Below, one piece after another: positions 1 through 10,519 of a stretch of 64,000 bases of DNA. Within the stretch, counting starts at the first letter, position 1. Every line of letters begins with the position of its first letter. Origin of the DNA: Albugo candida (Eukaryota > Oomycota > Peronosporomycetes > Albuginales); the NCBI GenBank assembly GCA_040437565.1, contig JBDOQK010000069.1:62001-126000 (forward strand), read 5' to 3'. Below the pieces are notes generated by a model, which was not told the DNA's origin, made no database searches, and was given only the letters and a program-made list of their open reading frames with translations. The position numbers were made by a program, and so were the translations under genes.

Positions 1-479
1 TCTTTTATACAAAGACGATAGATGTTTTCGATCATGACATGCGAGAGATCATCTGGCACAAAAAATAACTTTTGCAAAGATAACTCAATCTTCGGAGCGA
101 GGATATTTGAAATGTTCACTACAACTATTACAATATTCTCAAGTTGTCAGAGCAATCAGATTAGAAACGATTTCGGTGCTCAAAAGTGCCAACAACTTCG
201 AATCCGAAAAAATGGGGAAAATTTGGAAGACGAAAAGCAAGAAACAGTTTAAAGGAATTCACACGATAGTCGACCCGATGTTGAGTGTGACCAGCGTGTT
301 TTGCAATCACCAACAGCTCGATACCGCAAGCAAGACACCATGCAGTCATAACATTTTTTCGAACGATTCAGTAGTTCAGTCGAAAACAATGCCGAATACA
401 GCTACGATGAAAGCTTCCTTCATCACGGTAAGCATATGGAGAACTCTTCCAAGCATTTTTTTTCACCCTCCGGAGAGTA

Positions 480-1397
480 TTGGCGTCGTGTGCCGATCAA
501 AAATGTCACCATAAAATGTGGCACTGTGTCATCGCATCGAACCCGAGAGAAATCATTGACGTTTTAGGAATCAATAGGGGGTGTCATGGGTCTCTCTGTA
601 GCTCCGAGCCCGAATCAGTCGATCCATGTGAAAAAAGATCAAATGTACTGGATCCGATTCAAGTTTCCTTCACGGCAGAAGAGCAAGACCGTCTCTGTAC
701 TCTCTTAAGTACGACCGATATTGCGGAAGCGATCGAGCGAAGTAGTTCCTCTCCAGGTATCGATGGACTGCCGGCTTCATTCTTTAGGCTTCATCCGGAC
801 CTGTTTTGCGCGTGTCTAGAGATCGTGTTCGAATACTTGCTGCGACAATAATGTCCCTCGGGAATCGCATTGTTGTACAAAAAAGATCACGAGGTCATCC
901 TGGCAACTATCGATTCATCCCATTTTTCTGCATCGATGTGAAAGTACTTACAAAAAGTTTGGCGCATAGATTGCAACGTTTTTTGCCGACATTGATCCAT
1001 CAAGACCCGAAATCACATGTGCTAGGAAGGTGGATGCATCAACATATTGGACATCTCACCGACACACAAGACTTGCTCACGCATCGTGTGGAAGATGCTT
1101 GTGCGACTTTTCTCGACTTCGGAAAAGCTTACGATCGAGTCAATTGAACGTACACGTTTCGCGTTGTGAAAAATGGGGTTGGGAATGTTTCATCGACTGG
1201 TTCGGCTTCTGTACAACAACACAAAGCCGCAGTTGATAATCAATGGCAATATCACACCACGCATTACCCACAACGTGGAGTTAACAAGGCAATTCCCTCT
1301 CAGCATTTTTTTCCTGATGACGATCGAATCTATGGGAAATCTACTTTGCCAACATGAAGCACATGGCGTTTTGAATCAATGGCACGACTGTCGGTAA
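480..1397 (+). pseudogene. LINE alpha reverse transcriptase remnant
   Basis: The reading frame at 480-851 ends in an SSSSPGIDGLPASFFR motif, typical of the region just before RT motif 1 of LINEs. A second frame (806-1147) carries an NYR..P block, a LAHRLQRFLPTLIHQD block and FLDFGKAYDRV, which is RT motif A with its catalytic Asp. A third frame (1173-1397) holds a degraded INGNIT block. At least two frame changes and in-frame stops make it non-functional. No FADD motif is readable downstream. Confidence 0.75.
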
Positions 1398-1538
1398 AAC
1401 GTTTCTTCCAGAAACACCAAATGTTGTTTTGACGCGACTAGAACTTGTCCAAGCCTGCTGAGATGGATCAGGTACAAAACTTAACTTGAGCAAATCATCC
1501 TTGCTCACGTTCAATCGTACCATGCCGTTTCCTACTCT

Positions 1539-2170
1539 TTGAAATCTGACCATTATGGGTCCGGAGGGTTCGTTCAAGTATATGGGTATATGCTTCGACC
1601 AGAGACCGACTCATTCGATGGTCATCTCTACCATCGAAAAGCGATTCTATGCCACGTTTGGTGTATGTTTTTTTCCTGCGTAAACCGTCCGTGGTCGTCA
1701 GATAGTCTTCGACTAAGTGGAAGACTATTTGATATGAAAGTATATAGCAAGGACAGGAAGCATTTCTTCCCTCTATTCTACACAGAAGACTCAAACAAGA
1801 GTCGTCCAATGGTGGCACATTGGTCATCACGGGAGAGACGGGACGCACTGGATACAGAATGTGCTCGAAATCTACGGACTAAACCACGGCATCTCTCTAA
1901 ACGTGTCTTACCGATATTGTATCGACAGTTTTGTTAAGCAATTTGGATGTTGGCATTTTTCTCTCCTTTTTTTGGTTTTAGAAGGATATTCAGTTCGACA
2001 ATGTATTCTGTACTCAGCCTTCGTGTGACGCAGTGGAATCCGATCAACAACTCTTTCTCGAGTGTCACCGCAGAGAATTAATATGGTTGAAGCTACTCCC
2101 TACTTGTTGTCGGAAGATGTCATGGACGTTTTTATTTCGGGAGTTTTATGCACCTTACATTGGAGCTGAT
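1539..2170 (+). pseudogene. LINE alpha C-terminal domain with zf-RVT-like knuckle
   Basis: Contains an LRTKPRHLSKRVLPIL block and, in another frame near 2007-2090, CTQPSCDAVESDQQLFLEC. The latter resembles the Cys-x-Cys-His-Cys zinc motif at the end of L1-type LINE proteins. The same blocks occur on the minus strand at 54625-55149. Function in the family is probably RNA or target binding. This copy is broken by stops and by a frame change near 1937. Confidence 0.6.
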
Positions 2171-2179
2171 CCGGCGCGG

Positions 2180-2291
2180 TGTTTTGTAACGACTTTTAAG
2201 AAAGATAGCGAGCATAAATATCACACTTTCACTTCTACATTTGGCTCTTATCACTCCGGTAACTTCTTCTCTACGCTCACGAATTCTAACA
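2180..2291 (+). repeat. Putative 5' LTR of copia element at 2.3 kb
   Basis: The end of this interval, TTCTAACA, is followed directly by GGTTATGAG, the same arrangement as the proven LTR/primer-binding junction of copia O (CTAACA then GGTTATGAGCCC). A start at TGTTTTG (2180) would give an LTR of about 112 bp. No second LTR copy is seen downstream, so the left border is a guess. Confidence 0.3.
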
Positions 2292-2303
2292 GGTTATGAG
2301 ACT
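2292..2303 (+). promoter_or_regulatory. Copia primer-binding site containing gag ATG
   Basis: GGTTATGAGACT immediately follows the putative LTR end and agrees with the first nine bases of GGTTATGAGCCC, the complement of the tRNA-Met anticodon arm. The ATG at 2296 is the first codon of the gag frame. Confidence 0.5.
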
Positions 2304-3590
2304 AATGGATCAAGTTACACAAGATCATTATCAGCCGCCAGCCACAACCCATACCAACAATGACGGAGCCAGTAACACGTCCGGTGAGAGTGAGGGCATG
2401 GCAAGGCTGCCGGACTTGGTGATCGAGTTGAAAAGTAAGACCGGAACTCGTCTCCCAAAGGTCGAAGCTCGCAGATCCGAGGATAATCAAGCTTCGGCTG
2501 TGTCCGTCGGCAGCAGCACCTTTTGAGCTTATGCGGAGTCGCTCCCCGGACTTGGCCGACAAATGACGTTATCTTCGCTTGAAGACGAAGTCGTACCAAG
2601 TCCAGCGTGACACCACACCGTAGGACAGGTACATCAGCGTATGGATAGGGCAGACGATAGGCAAGACTCGCCTATCCAACCGCCGCGAGACACAGGGCAT
2701 AGACCGGTTCCAGCACCGACGTATTTTGCGGCGCAAAGACTACTGCAGATAAGAGACCTGAAACTTTCCATCGGGAGTTTTGATGGAAAGGAAGTTTACC
2801 CAGGTCTCGAGGCAGGTTTTTTGGCCCTGGGGAAGAGGTTCTTGCCGCAGATAAATATCTCCGTAAGCCTCAGGGGGTGCATTTGAACTGAATAGATCAA
2901 GATGGATTTCCTCGGTCGGCACTTAACTAGCAAAGCGGGATAGCATTATAATAGCCAAGTGGACAGCTGGTAAAATGAGAATCCTCAGTTGTGGTACTCA
3001 ATGGACAGATTAAATGCTAAATTTGGACGACGAATGACAAAAGTCGCAGGTTTTCAAGTTGTTTACGTCAAAGAAGAAAGAGAGCACTTCGAGGAATGAC
3101 CACTTGCTGTACCTGATGGCATTAAGTGATGCTGACGGGGATGCTGACGATCAAGTACTTGAAAGTATTGCCAAGTTTGCCATCCCATAAAGTGAATTCC
3201 AAGGTTTGCTACTGGCGAGGTTCAATCCTCAGCGAGACGACTACCTTCGCCAAGAGGAGAACTGGTTCTTTTAGCTCAGCTGAATGATCCAGGTCCGCGG
3301 TTGGGTAACAAGCCAGCTGTGGACACTATCAAAGCCACTTGATCTTGGGCAGTTTCAAACCGGCTGTTAGTGCCAGCAAAAGAAGCGTGGCACTTGCTTC
3401 AAGTGTAGCAAGAAAAAACATTACAAACGCGACTGAAAAAATGAAATCTCGAAAGATTTCGGACTAACTGTTGGGAAAGGTATTGATGCAACCTACCACT
3501 GGATACTGGACAGTGGGTCAAATCCTCAGCTGGTGACGACGCCGTCAATGCTTAACGATGCCGTTGTATAGGACGGTGGCCGCTAGCACC
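2296..3590 (+). pseudogene. Copia-type gag-protease remnant
   Basis: Gag begins at 2296 (MRLMDQ) and continues with breaks. Block DLKLSIGSFDGKEVYPGL lies near 2755-2810 and block KLFTSKKKEST near 3056-3090. A zinc knuckle, CFKCSKKKHYKRD, at 3395-3433 has its last Cys replaced by a TGA stop (3434-3436). The aspartic protease motif WILDSGSNPQLVT begins near 3500 and its DSG triad is intact. The order gag, CCHC, DSG fits Ty1/copia. Integrase and RT are absent: sequence identity is lost after about 3590 at repeat R2. Several internal stops make it non-functional. Confidence 0.75.
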
Positions 3591-3690
3591 CTTGGCTGCG
3601 TCGATATGTCGACTTGAACCATTGTTTTCGAGAGGAAAGAGTTGAAAAGTAGTTTTTCAAGTTGTTTTGTACAAAATTGGCGGGTTACGT
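3586..3690 (+). repeat. Dispersed repeat R2, copy 1
   Basis: About 105 bp starting at GCTAGCACCCT and ending near GGGTTACGTAG, with a clearly related copy in the same orientation at 10377-10475. It begins exactly where the copia protease becomes unreadable. No coding content or Pol III box is visible. It could be an LTR fragment or a small mobile element. Confidence 0.6.
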
Positions 3691-3837
3691 AGTAGCTGGC
3701 TAACTGGGAAGTGGCGCGAGTAGCTCATTTAAGGGTGTTCGCCCGTAGTACTTTTATTTAGACATTTTTCTGTTACTACAGTTTGGTGGTTATCTACTCC
3801 ATTCTAATCACTAGTATGTCACGCTCTAAAGAGCCCG

Positions 3838-4033
3838 GTCCAACTCCTGTACAGTTATTTTCTGGTGTAGTTGCCAGCGGTCTTGACAAGTCCATATCTT
3901 CATTGATTAGGTTGATATTTACGTGGAGGAGTCTTTGCGTCCGCCGAGGGGCCCCATCGCAGCCCTTTTGCCACCGCCGGGATTCGAACCGGGGTACACA
4001 TGTCTACTACCCGCTAGGCCCCCCGACGTGGGG
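3838..4033 (-). repeat. tRNA-derived SINE-like repeat R1, copy a
   Basis: On the minus strand this carries a Pol III B box (GGTTCGAATCC, 3980-3990) and an A-box-like CCTAGCGGGTAG upstream of it, spaced as in a tRNA. The acceptor arm does not close, so it is not a working tRNA. A second copy lies at 4467-4673 with about a dozen substitutions and a roughly 14-bp insertion between the boxes. Together these indicate a tRNA-derived SINE of about 200 bp. Confidence 0.65.
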
Positions 4034-4047
4034 CTGCGCGAGTAGCT

Positions 4048-4366
4048 CAGTTGAAGGTGTCTATATTACTAGAATTAGACTAACTGACTTCTTTAGTTGC
4101 CTAGGCTATCTTAAATAACATATATACATATAAAAACGTTTCGAAAATACCTGTGAGAGTTGATAATATGTCCCTCGTTGCTAGTTCTGCAGTGCGGTAG
4201 CGTTCACTACTACAGTACGAGAGTGTGTCCATCGTGTAACGGATAGATGTTGAAAGTTGTAAAGTTGTTAACTGGTAAGTTTGTAAAGTTGTATAATGTT
4301 CCAAAAGTACCTTGGTTTGCACATTGGTGTGCGCCACACTAGGGTGAGAAATCCAGCCAATGAGGA
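4048..4366 (-). mobile_element. LINE alpha 3' end, minus strand
   Basis: About 300 bp nearly collinear with 54060-54350, starting TTGAAGG(T/A)GTC and running through CCTAGGCTATCTTA, an AT-rich stretch of TATATACATATAAAA type and a GTTGTAAAGTTG repeat. At 54 kb the same sequence is the 3' end of a minus-strand LINE alpha insertion bounded by a target duplication, so this is another alpha tail. It is cut by the gap at 4367. Its end abuts a tRNA D-arm-like sequence, GAGTAGCTCAG. Confidence 0.7.
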
Positions 4367-4466
4367 NNNNNNNNNNNNNNNNNNNNNNNNNNNNNNNNNN
4401 NNNNNNNNNNNNNNNNNNNNNNNNNNNNNNNNNNNNNNNNNNNNNNNNNNNNNNNNNNNNNNNNNN
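4367..4466. other. 100-N scaffold gap 1
   Basis: Run of 100 N. The left flank is a LINE alpha tail and the right flank is SINE R1 copy b. The related copy R1a (3838-4033) is diverged from R1b, so this is not a simple contig-overlap artefact. Confidence 0.99.
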
Positions 4467-4673
4467 GTCCAACTCCTGTACAGTAATTTTCTGGTGTAGT
4501 TGCCAGCGGTCTTGACACGTCCATATCTTCATAGAGTAGGTTGATATTTACGTGGAGGAATCTTTGCCTCCGCGGAGGGGCCCCATCGCAGCCCTTTTGC
4601 CACCGCCGGGATTCGAACCGGGGTACACACGGTCGAGACACATGTCTACTATCCGCTAGCCTCCCCGACGGGG
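4467..4673 (-). repeat. tRNA-derived SINE-like repeat R1, copy b
   Basis: Second copy of R1. The minus-strand B box GGTTCGAATCC is at 4609-4619 and the A-box-like GGCTAGCGGATAG lies around 4648-4662. Compared with copy a it has an extra roughly 14 bp in the anticodon-arm region, giving more tRNA-like spacing. The acceptor and anticodon stems pair poorly. It abuts the tRNA-Ile-like gene at 4678 in divergent orientation. Confidence 0.65.
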
Positions 4674-4677
4674 CGCT

Positions 4678-4750
4678 GGTCGTATAGCTCAGTCAGTAGA
4701 GCACAGTGCTAATAACGCTGCGGTCCAGAATTCGAGCCCCTGTATGACCA
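4678..4750 (+). tRNA. tRNA-Ile(AAT)-like gene, probably degenerate
   Basis: 73 nt fold as a cloverleaf. Acceptor GGTCGTA pairs with TATGACC (one G-T), D stem GCTC/GAGC, anticodon stem CAGTG/CGCTG around loop CTAATAA (anticodon AAT, Ile), T loop TTCGAGC and discriminator A. The T stem reads CAGAA/CCCTG instead of an expected CAGGG/CCCTG, so two of its five pairs are broken and the B box is weakened. It is either a pseudogene or the source of a tRNA-derived repeat. There is no intron and no encoded CCA. Confidence 0.7.
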
Positions 4751-5100
4751 AACTGTTTGCATACCTATCGCATTAGGGGTGTATGTGTTCATCTAGCATA
4801 GGTAGCGCTTGTAATAGATATGATATGGATTTCGGTCACAACTCACTGCGCGCTCCGATAACAATAAACGTTTGCATGCAGACATAATTAAACACTATCT
4901 TTCAATCGTAACGGATTAAACTGAAAGAACGCAAAGAACGTATCAAAAACATCTATCTCCTTTAGGCCACAAAGGTGTAACGATCATGCGATGAGTTATC
5001 TTCTACGTCATCTGAAAATAACTTTTTCAGGATTTTAACTCGGAAGTTTTGGTGGTGTGGATCTAAACTGTCACAATCTATGTTAAGAACGACTTCTCGT
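4751..5100. other. No recognisable feature
   Basis: AT-rich sequence downstream of the tRNA-like gene. I see no ORF, repeat copy, tRNA or retroelement motif here. Confidence 0.5.
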
Positions 5101-8100
5101 TAAAATCTGGTAGTAACAAGCTCAATGAAGGGTATTTGTAGGCGAGCGTTTTTCAGTCGATCTCGACAATGGAGCCATAGAAGAAACCATCCGATGTTCT
5201 ACCGGAAGAATAAAGCACAAACCAAGTTACAACACAGTACAGATCGATTATTCAAGCGTTATAGCTATTTGATCATTCATGCGTTACAAAGTCTCTGGGA
5301 ATCAACAGTGGGCAATGTTTGTCCTGTGGACTCGCAGAGTTCGGAACTCATCTATGGAAGGGCTCAGTCTTGAACCAAGATATCGAATTTTTGATACGCT
5401 CATCATAAAAAGAGCACGAAGCTTTACTCAAGATGTTACTCCCGGTAGCGCCCAGAAAATCAAGCACATGAAAGGAATGGATCTTTAAGGCAAAAAGGGG
5501 AAGAGTGGCGCTATCAGACGTCGAAGAGACCCTGTCTAAGAATCCTTCTGTAGATGCACGTGACTTTGTAGGTTCCGTGAGTCTAATGCGAAGCTTATAC
5601 TAGAGGACTTACGCGCGAAAATTGCGTCTCCAAAAGGGCAGAATAGAATAGTAGCTCTCGAAATTATTCGAGACGTCATAAGATTGGTGAATGAACTTGC
5701 GACATGGTAATTGTGACGATCTTGTAGAGATACTTAAGCTTCTAAGTCAAGAGTACGACATGAATATTGTGGCTAAGTCATTCGAAGAAACTATTTGATC
5801 GAAGATGGCGATATATTGTCCGATAAAAAGACTGTCATCCTCGAGAGACCTAGTAAACATATGATGCCATACAACATCTCGTGATAACTATATCANNNNN
5901 NNNNNNNNNNNNNNNNNNNNNNNNNNNNNNNNNNNNNNNNNNNNNNNNNNNNNNNNNNNNNNNNNNNNNNNNNNNNNNNNNNNNNNNNNNNNNNNGGACT
6001 TACGCGCGAAAATTGCGTCTCCAAAAGGGCAGAATAGAATAGTAGCTCTCGAAATTATTCGAGACGTCATAAGATTGGTGAATGAACTTGCGACATGGTA
6101 ATTGTGACGATCTTGTAGAGATACTTAAGCTTCTAAGTCAAGAGTACGACATGAATATTGTGGCTAAGTCATTCGAAGAAACTATTTGATCGAAGATGGC
6201 GATATATTGTCCGATAAAAAGACTGTCATCCTCGAGAGACCTAGTAAACATATGATGCCATACAACATCTCGTGATAACTATATCAGCAGATGTATGATA
6301 TACGCATTTGATTATCTCCAACGAAAGATAAGGCATCTCAAGCACGATTCCAGACCGTCTCGTTCATCGAAAGAAGTTTGATTAAAGTCTCGAATTGCTT
6401 TACGACCACTTACGTTGCCAATCGAGCCTGAGTAACAAATATAGCAATACGACATGTAAAGCCGACACTCTGCTCGACAGGTGAAGACATAGATCCAGCA
6501 CTTCGAATATCAAGCGGTAGAAGCTCTCCTATGGGTACGAAATCCGCTTATCTCCATTTCTAATCAAGGACACGATGGTATCAAGCAATAGAGCTAGTTC
6601 TCGATTCAAGTGAACATGCCTTGGAAGGATGCGATCAAATGTAAAATCAGCTCCAGAAGCAAGAGAATAAAAGCTTTGGAAGCATAAAAAAAGGTATAGA
6701 AGATAAACGCTGACAGAAATGAAAGCACCAGCGAGCAGTACAAATTGCTACCGGTCTCACTAAAATGCTCCTATTAGCGGAGCTGCCATTGACTCAAGCG
6801 AAAGATTCTGATGAATGTGAAAGAATCGTAAGTGATTTTGTACAAGATCAGTAGCCTAGATGTCCAAGCTAGAATCCGTTGTATTAAGGGGATCAACCGC
6901 AAACGTGTGATCGAGTAACTCAAAGTATTTGTAGGGTCACCGAAGTAGATCATTTGCGTCTCGGCGAAAGATTTACTTTATTTCGCAGAGCGTACCGGTG
7001 AATCTAAATACAGAATATTAATGTATTCAGAGAACGAATTCCAAGCGATTGACTTATTGGCATCAGATTTATGTCGTCATCGAAGCATCATCGTGTCAAT
7101 GGGGCTTCCTTCATCATTGTACGAAATAAGTGATCATAAATAATGTGTCCGAACCAGTCCGACGACTGATTATTGCATTCAGTGATGACACATATCCAGA
7201 ATAAGTCGTCAGTCGCATCCTTTACTATATAACTTTGACAAATTCACCCTGCTTTCATTGTATGTTCGTTAAAGCCATATCCATACTGATCAAGGATTTG
7301 TATGAAATTTATGTCCATGAGCTTCGTTCGAGTACATTAGGTCACGCGGGATGTAATCGTCGGATGCAAAAATTCAGAAAGCTCTGTCACTATAATGGGA
7401 ACAATGTACAGACGGGTATGCGCAGAAATTCTACCGAAACTGTGATTTGATAATTGAAACAAATATTGGAAATTTATGCCAAGAAGGAATGTAAAGAACG
7501 GATACGGGAGCGATGGATATCGTCGTGCAAAGCTCTCGTGATTCATATAAGGAAACCCAATGAGAGTGGGAATATCCTATGCTTCTCCGACCACATGGAG
7601 ACACTAAATACGAAAATAATGGATGTATTTGATCTTGAAGATTCCAGCAATCTGATCCCGAATAACTTTCGATTGATGTAAAATTTGAAGATGATAAAGT
7701 ATCGTGGAAAAAGAGACTCATGGGAATGGAACTGGCACAAAGTATTTGAAAGCAGAAAGATTGTGCGATGAGTTTACGAATACCTTGTATCAATTATGGG
7801 CACTGAAACTTCGATGGAGTGATTGGAAGGCCTATTTGAAGAGAATAGTCGCTCAAGTTGGTGGAATACAATCGACCTATACTAGTGAAATATCCATGGC
7901 TTTTAGGACCGATTCTTTGAATGGATGCTCTTATCACGTCGCACGATACTCAAGTGCTAGGTCAAAGATCAATCAATACCAATAATTTTATGTAAGAAAA
8001 TCTGTTACTTTTACTATCGCAGGAACTACTGAGTCAGGTTGGACGTGCGGATATTCTCGACCGGACAGCTGATAATATAAAAAGCTACGTGCATCAGCAC

Positions 8101-9660
8101 ATCAATGAATCTTACCGTACCCATAGTCCCAGAGATCAAAGATTTTCTTGTTCAATCACGATAAACACGAAAGAAAAGCTAAACAAATGATATTTGAAGG
8201 ACTTCAATCAGCTGGAGTGTTAGTCAGATGTATTGATATCTAACCAGCGATGACGCGCACTCCAACACCACTTTTTACCAAGTCTACGGGATCAGTTGCA
8301 GTAGAACGAGCCAGCAATGAATCTAGGAAGAAGAAGATTTCACGATGTAAGCAGCATCTCCTAGATGTAATAATGAGCAGAGCATTCAGCGTGAAGATGA
8401 GCTCACTTTGAAATGGAAACAATTCGCAACGATGAGTTACCATCGTGGACGTCGCTAAGCACTATTCGAAAAGGTTTATCACTTTGTATATCGCTATAAT
8501 GGTACGGTTCAGCACTCCCAAAGACTCGATGAAGGAGCCATATAAAGCTCAAGGTGGTCGAGAATTGCTCAATAAAGGATTCTCGCTTCTGGGGAGGTAG
8601 CGAGGCTCAAAAAGCAGCAATGTTGACGAACGCCAAATCTCTCGATGATTCTTCAAGCCGAAATCGCAGTCAGTGATGAACACGTCAACTGGCGATATTA
8701 TTGATTTCGCGAATGAGCGGAGCAATTGTTTACCTTATGTCTTAAAAAGGTATGACGGCATTCATTTCCGATCTCCTCGTATCTTTAAAACAGCAGCCTG
8801 ACGAGATCAGTTTTACCCTCGATATCATGTTCAAACGGAACACATGATGGGCCATAGGCAAAAATGCTCAAGCCTCTGGCTATAGTACTGAAAGTACTCG
8901 CATCGCTATCTACACTTTCGCAGTAGCAACAAACTTGTGTCGGAACAATAAAGCTAGGATCCTTATCCGTGATGCCAAACACCGTTTACGCCTTTTTTGC
9001 CGAGATCTTATTCGGAAGATACCTGATGTCCGCTTATGTGAGAAATACATGTCGTCTCTGTTGAAAAGAATCATGACGACAAATATATGACAAGCCAGTG
9101 TAAATGCAAAGATATGGCCGAAAAACTCTTGTCATTCTTCCGGGAATGGCACCCTGTTCGAGAAAAAGCTCCAATGGGATATAGACAATTCGTGACCGCG
9201 AAGGAGTACGACGTACATGAGTAAGCGCTTGTTGTTGCGTTTTACCGCACAGATGTCATTTTGAAACGGTTCTCTCGACTTGTTCAGGTTTCTACACAGC
9301 AAAGAAATCGATTCGAATCGTTCGAACATGAAACACTCTATGCCAAATGAATCACGATCATTCACCACATTCCAATTACTTTGATTGCAAAAATATGACT
9401 CAGCAAAAAAATACGGATACGGAAGCGACATTGAACTTGCTAAGTCGTTGGCACACGATGAAGAAAATGTTGTTATGTATTATCTCGATTGTGGCGCATT
9501 CTAGTGACTGGATTGGAAGCGATTCGATTAACTGCGATCGTGGTGAGCTTTCCGAAAAGTATGATAGTTCGCTTCGGCTGATAGAAAGGAAGGTGAAGTG
9601 GGTGAAGTTGTCGTCTGGAGTTTGAAGAATTGAGTCCGAAGTTGTACCAGGTGACATGCG
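5101..9660 (+). other. Unidentified decayed coding tract
   Basis: About 4.5 kb with protein-like plus-strand stretches separated by stops and frame changes. Examples are 5316-5405, 5585-5710 (block RAKIASPKGQNRIVALEII), 6948-7143 (block FAERTGESKYRILMYSENEF), 7454-7681, 7704-7985, about 8170-8240 (QMIFEGLQSAGVLVRCIDI), about 9095-9220 (EKLLSFFREWHPVREKAP) and about 9385-9500 (ELAKSLAHDEENVVMYYLD). Composition is charged and globular, unlike the pyrimidine-rich LINEs around it. None of the RT, endonuclease, integrase, gag or protease motifs that mark the rest of the window are visible. It may be a dead host gene, an unknown mobile element or an old endogenous viral insert. I cannot name it. 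Confidence 0.4.
5896..5995. other. 100-N gap 2 with duplicated flanks
   Basis: The 290 bp to the left (5606-5895) and to the right (5996-6285) of this gap read the same. This is the pattern of two contigs that overlap but were not merged, so the second copy is probably not real. Confidence 0.95.
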
Positions 9661-9686
9661 TTGAAGGCTATTTAGTTTCAAGAGTA

Positions 9687-10451
9687 TCAAACTTCCGAAA
9701 AAAATACTTTTCCCCCAGGATAGTCACCGGCTGACACTCCAACTGCTGACAGGCATCCGTCGTGGTGACCATGACCCTGATGTTTCCCCAAGGCATTTTG
9801 CACACCTGAGCGATTGATCGGCTTTCCAGTAGGCTTCCAAAAACCGGTTTGCCGTGGTTGCGTTTTTAGGAGAACAAAAAATTTCTCATTTGGTGCACGG
9901 GTCAAGGACTGACCCGTCTCTCTGCAAGACCATGGTGGAGGTGGCTTTCCGGATTTGGAAAGGTCTTGCTGCTTCCAATGTTTCAGCCGAGACCGAACAC
10001 TCTGGATACTCTATTTGAATCTCCTGATATCCTCGATATCCAAGGAGTTCGGCTTAGCGCGCTCCACGCGGTATCTCGCCGGAGCTCGAGTCCGCTCCTT
10101 ACGTAAGGACTCCTGTGACTTGATAAGGTCCGCCAAAGTGGGACTTTTGGTGTCATACACACTTGCTGTTGCCTTTGGGTCAACCTGTGACGAGGCAATG
10201 ACAGTACCACCGGTACCACATTCTAGATCGGTAGTACCGGTTTTACCCTGAACCGTCACTCCGTAGGTGAGGGTACTTTCCACGTCATCACACAGAGGTG
10301 ATGACTCATCAACAATCATGGAATCAATCAAAACAGGGTAACTCCTGAGGTTTGCCACATCACTACAAGTAAACGCTAGCACCCTGCGTTGTGTCGATAT
10401 GTTGACTTGAAAGACTTGAAACATGTTGTTTTTCGAGTTGTTTTGTATCAA
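9687..10451 (-). pseudogene. Unidentified minus-strand protein-like region
   Basis: Two minus-strand frames, 10011-10451 (146 codons) and 9687-9905 (72 codons), read as plausible protein, with the first containing SPTLADLIKSQESLRKERTR. Repeat R2 (10377-10475) overlaps the start of the first, so its first codons are probably not real. It lies between the unknown tract to the left and the truncated LINE beta C2 to the right. A retroelement gag N-terminus is possible but I see no diagnostic motif. Confidence 0.35.
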
Positions 10452-10475
10452 TTCGGCGAGTTACGTAGAAACGCT
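10377..10475 (+). repeat. Dispersed repeat R2, copy 2
   Basis: Starts GCTAGCACCCT and ends near GAGTTACGTAG. Related to 3586-3690 with scattered substitutions and a short deletion. Its right edge is where LINE beta C2 stops being recognisable. Confidence 0.6.
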
Positions 10476-10519
10476 TGGTTGTGAATGTTTGTCGGAGGTA
10501 TATGAAGACATGGCGTTCG

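Larger units (their letters stand above)
1..2170 (+). mobile_element. LINE family alpha, copy A1, heavily decayed
   Basis: Remnant of a non-LTR retrotransposon on the plus strand. Pieces in order are a linker before the RT with an aromatic FFHPP motif (about 455-475), RT motifs (480-1397) and the C-terminal region with a Cys-rich knuckle (about 2007-2090). Frames change repeatedly and stops are common. The segment around 1777-2090 matches, at the protein level, the minus-strand fragment at 54360-55063 (shared ESDQ.LFLEC motif), which defines the alpha family. The 5' end lies outside the window. The 3' end is overwritten by the copia element starting near 2180. Confidence 0.75.

Noticed and set aside
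3935-4033. A functional tRNA on the minus strand
   Set aside because: The B box is perfect, but acceptor and anticodon arms do not pair and the spacing is short. Treated as a tRNA-derived repeat.
3783-4118. 111-codon plus-strand ORF as a gene
   Set aside because: It runs antisense across SINE R1a and into the LINE alpha tail, both repeated elsewhere. Coding is not credible.
5101-9660. Assigning the unknown tract to a specific virus or host gene family
   Set aside because: Some pieces look like real protein, but no diagnostic motif could be read by eye. Naming a family would be guesswork.
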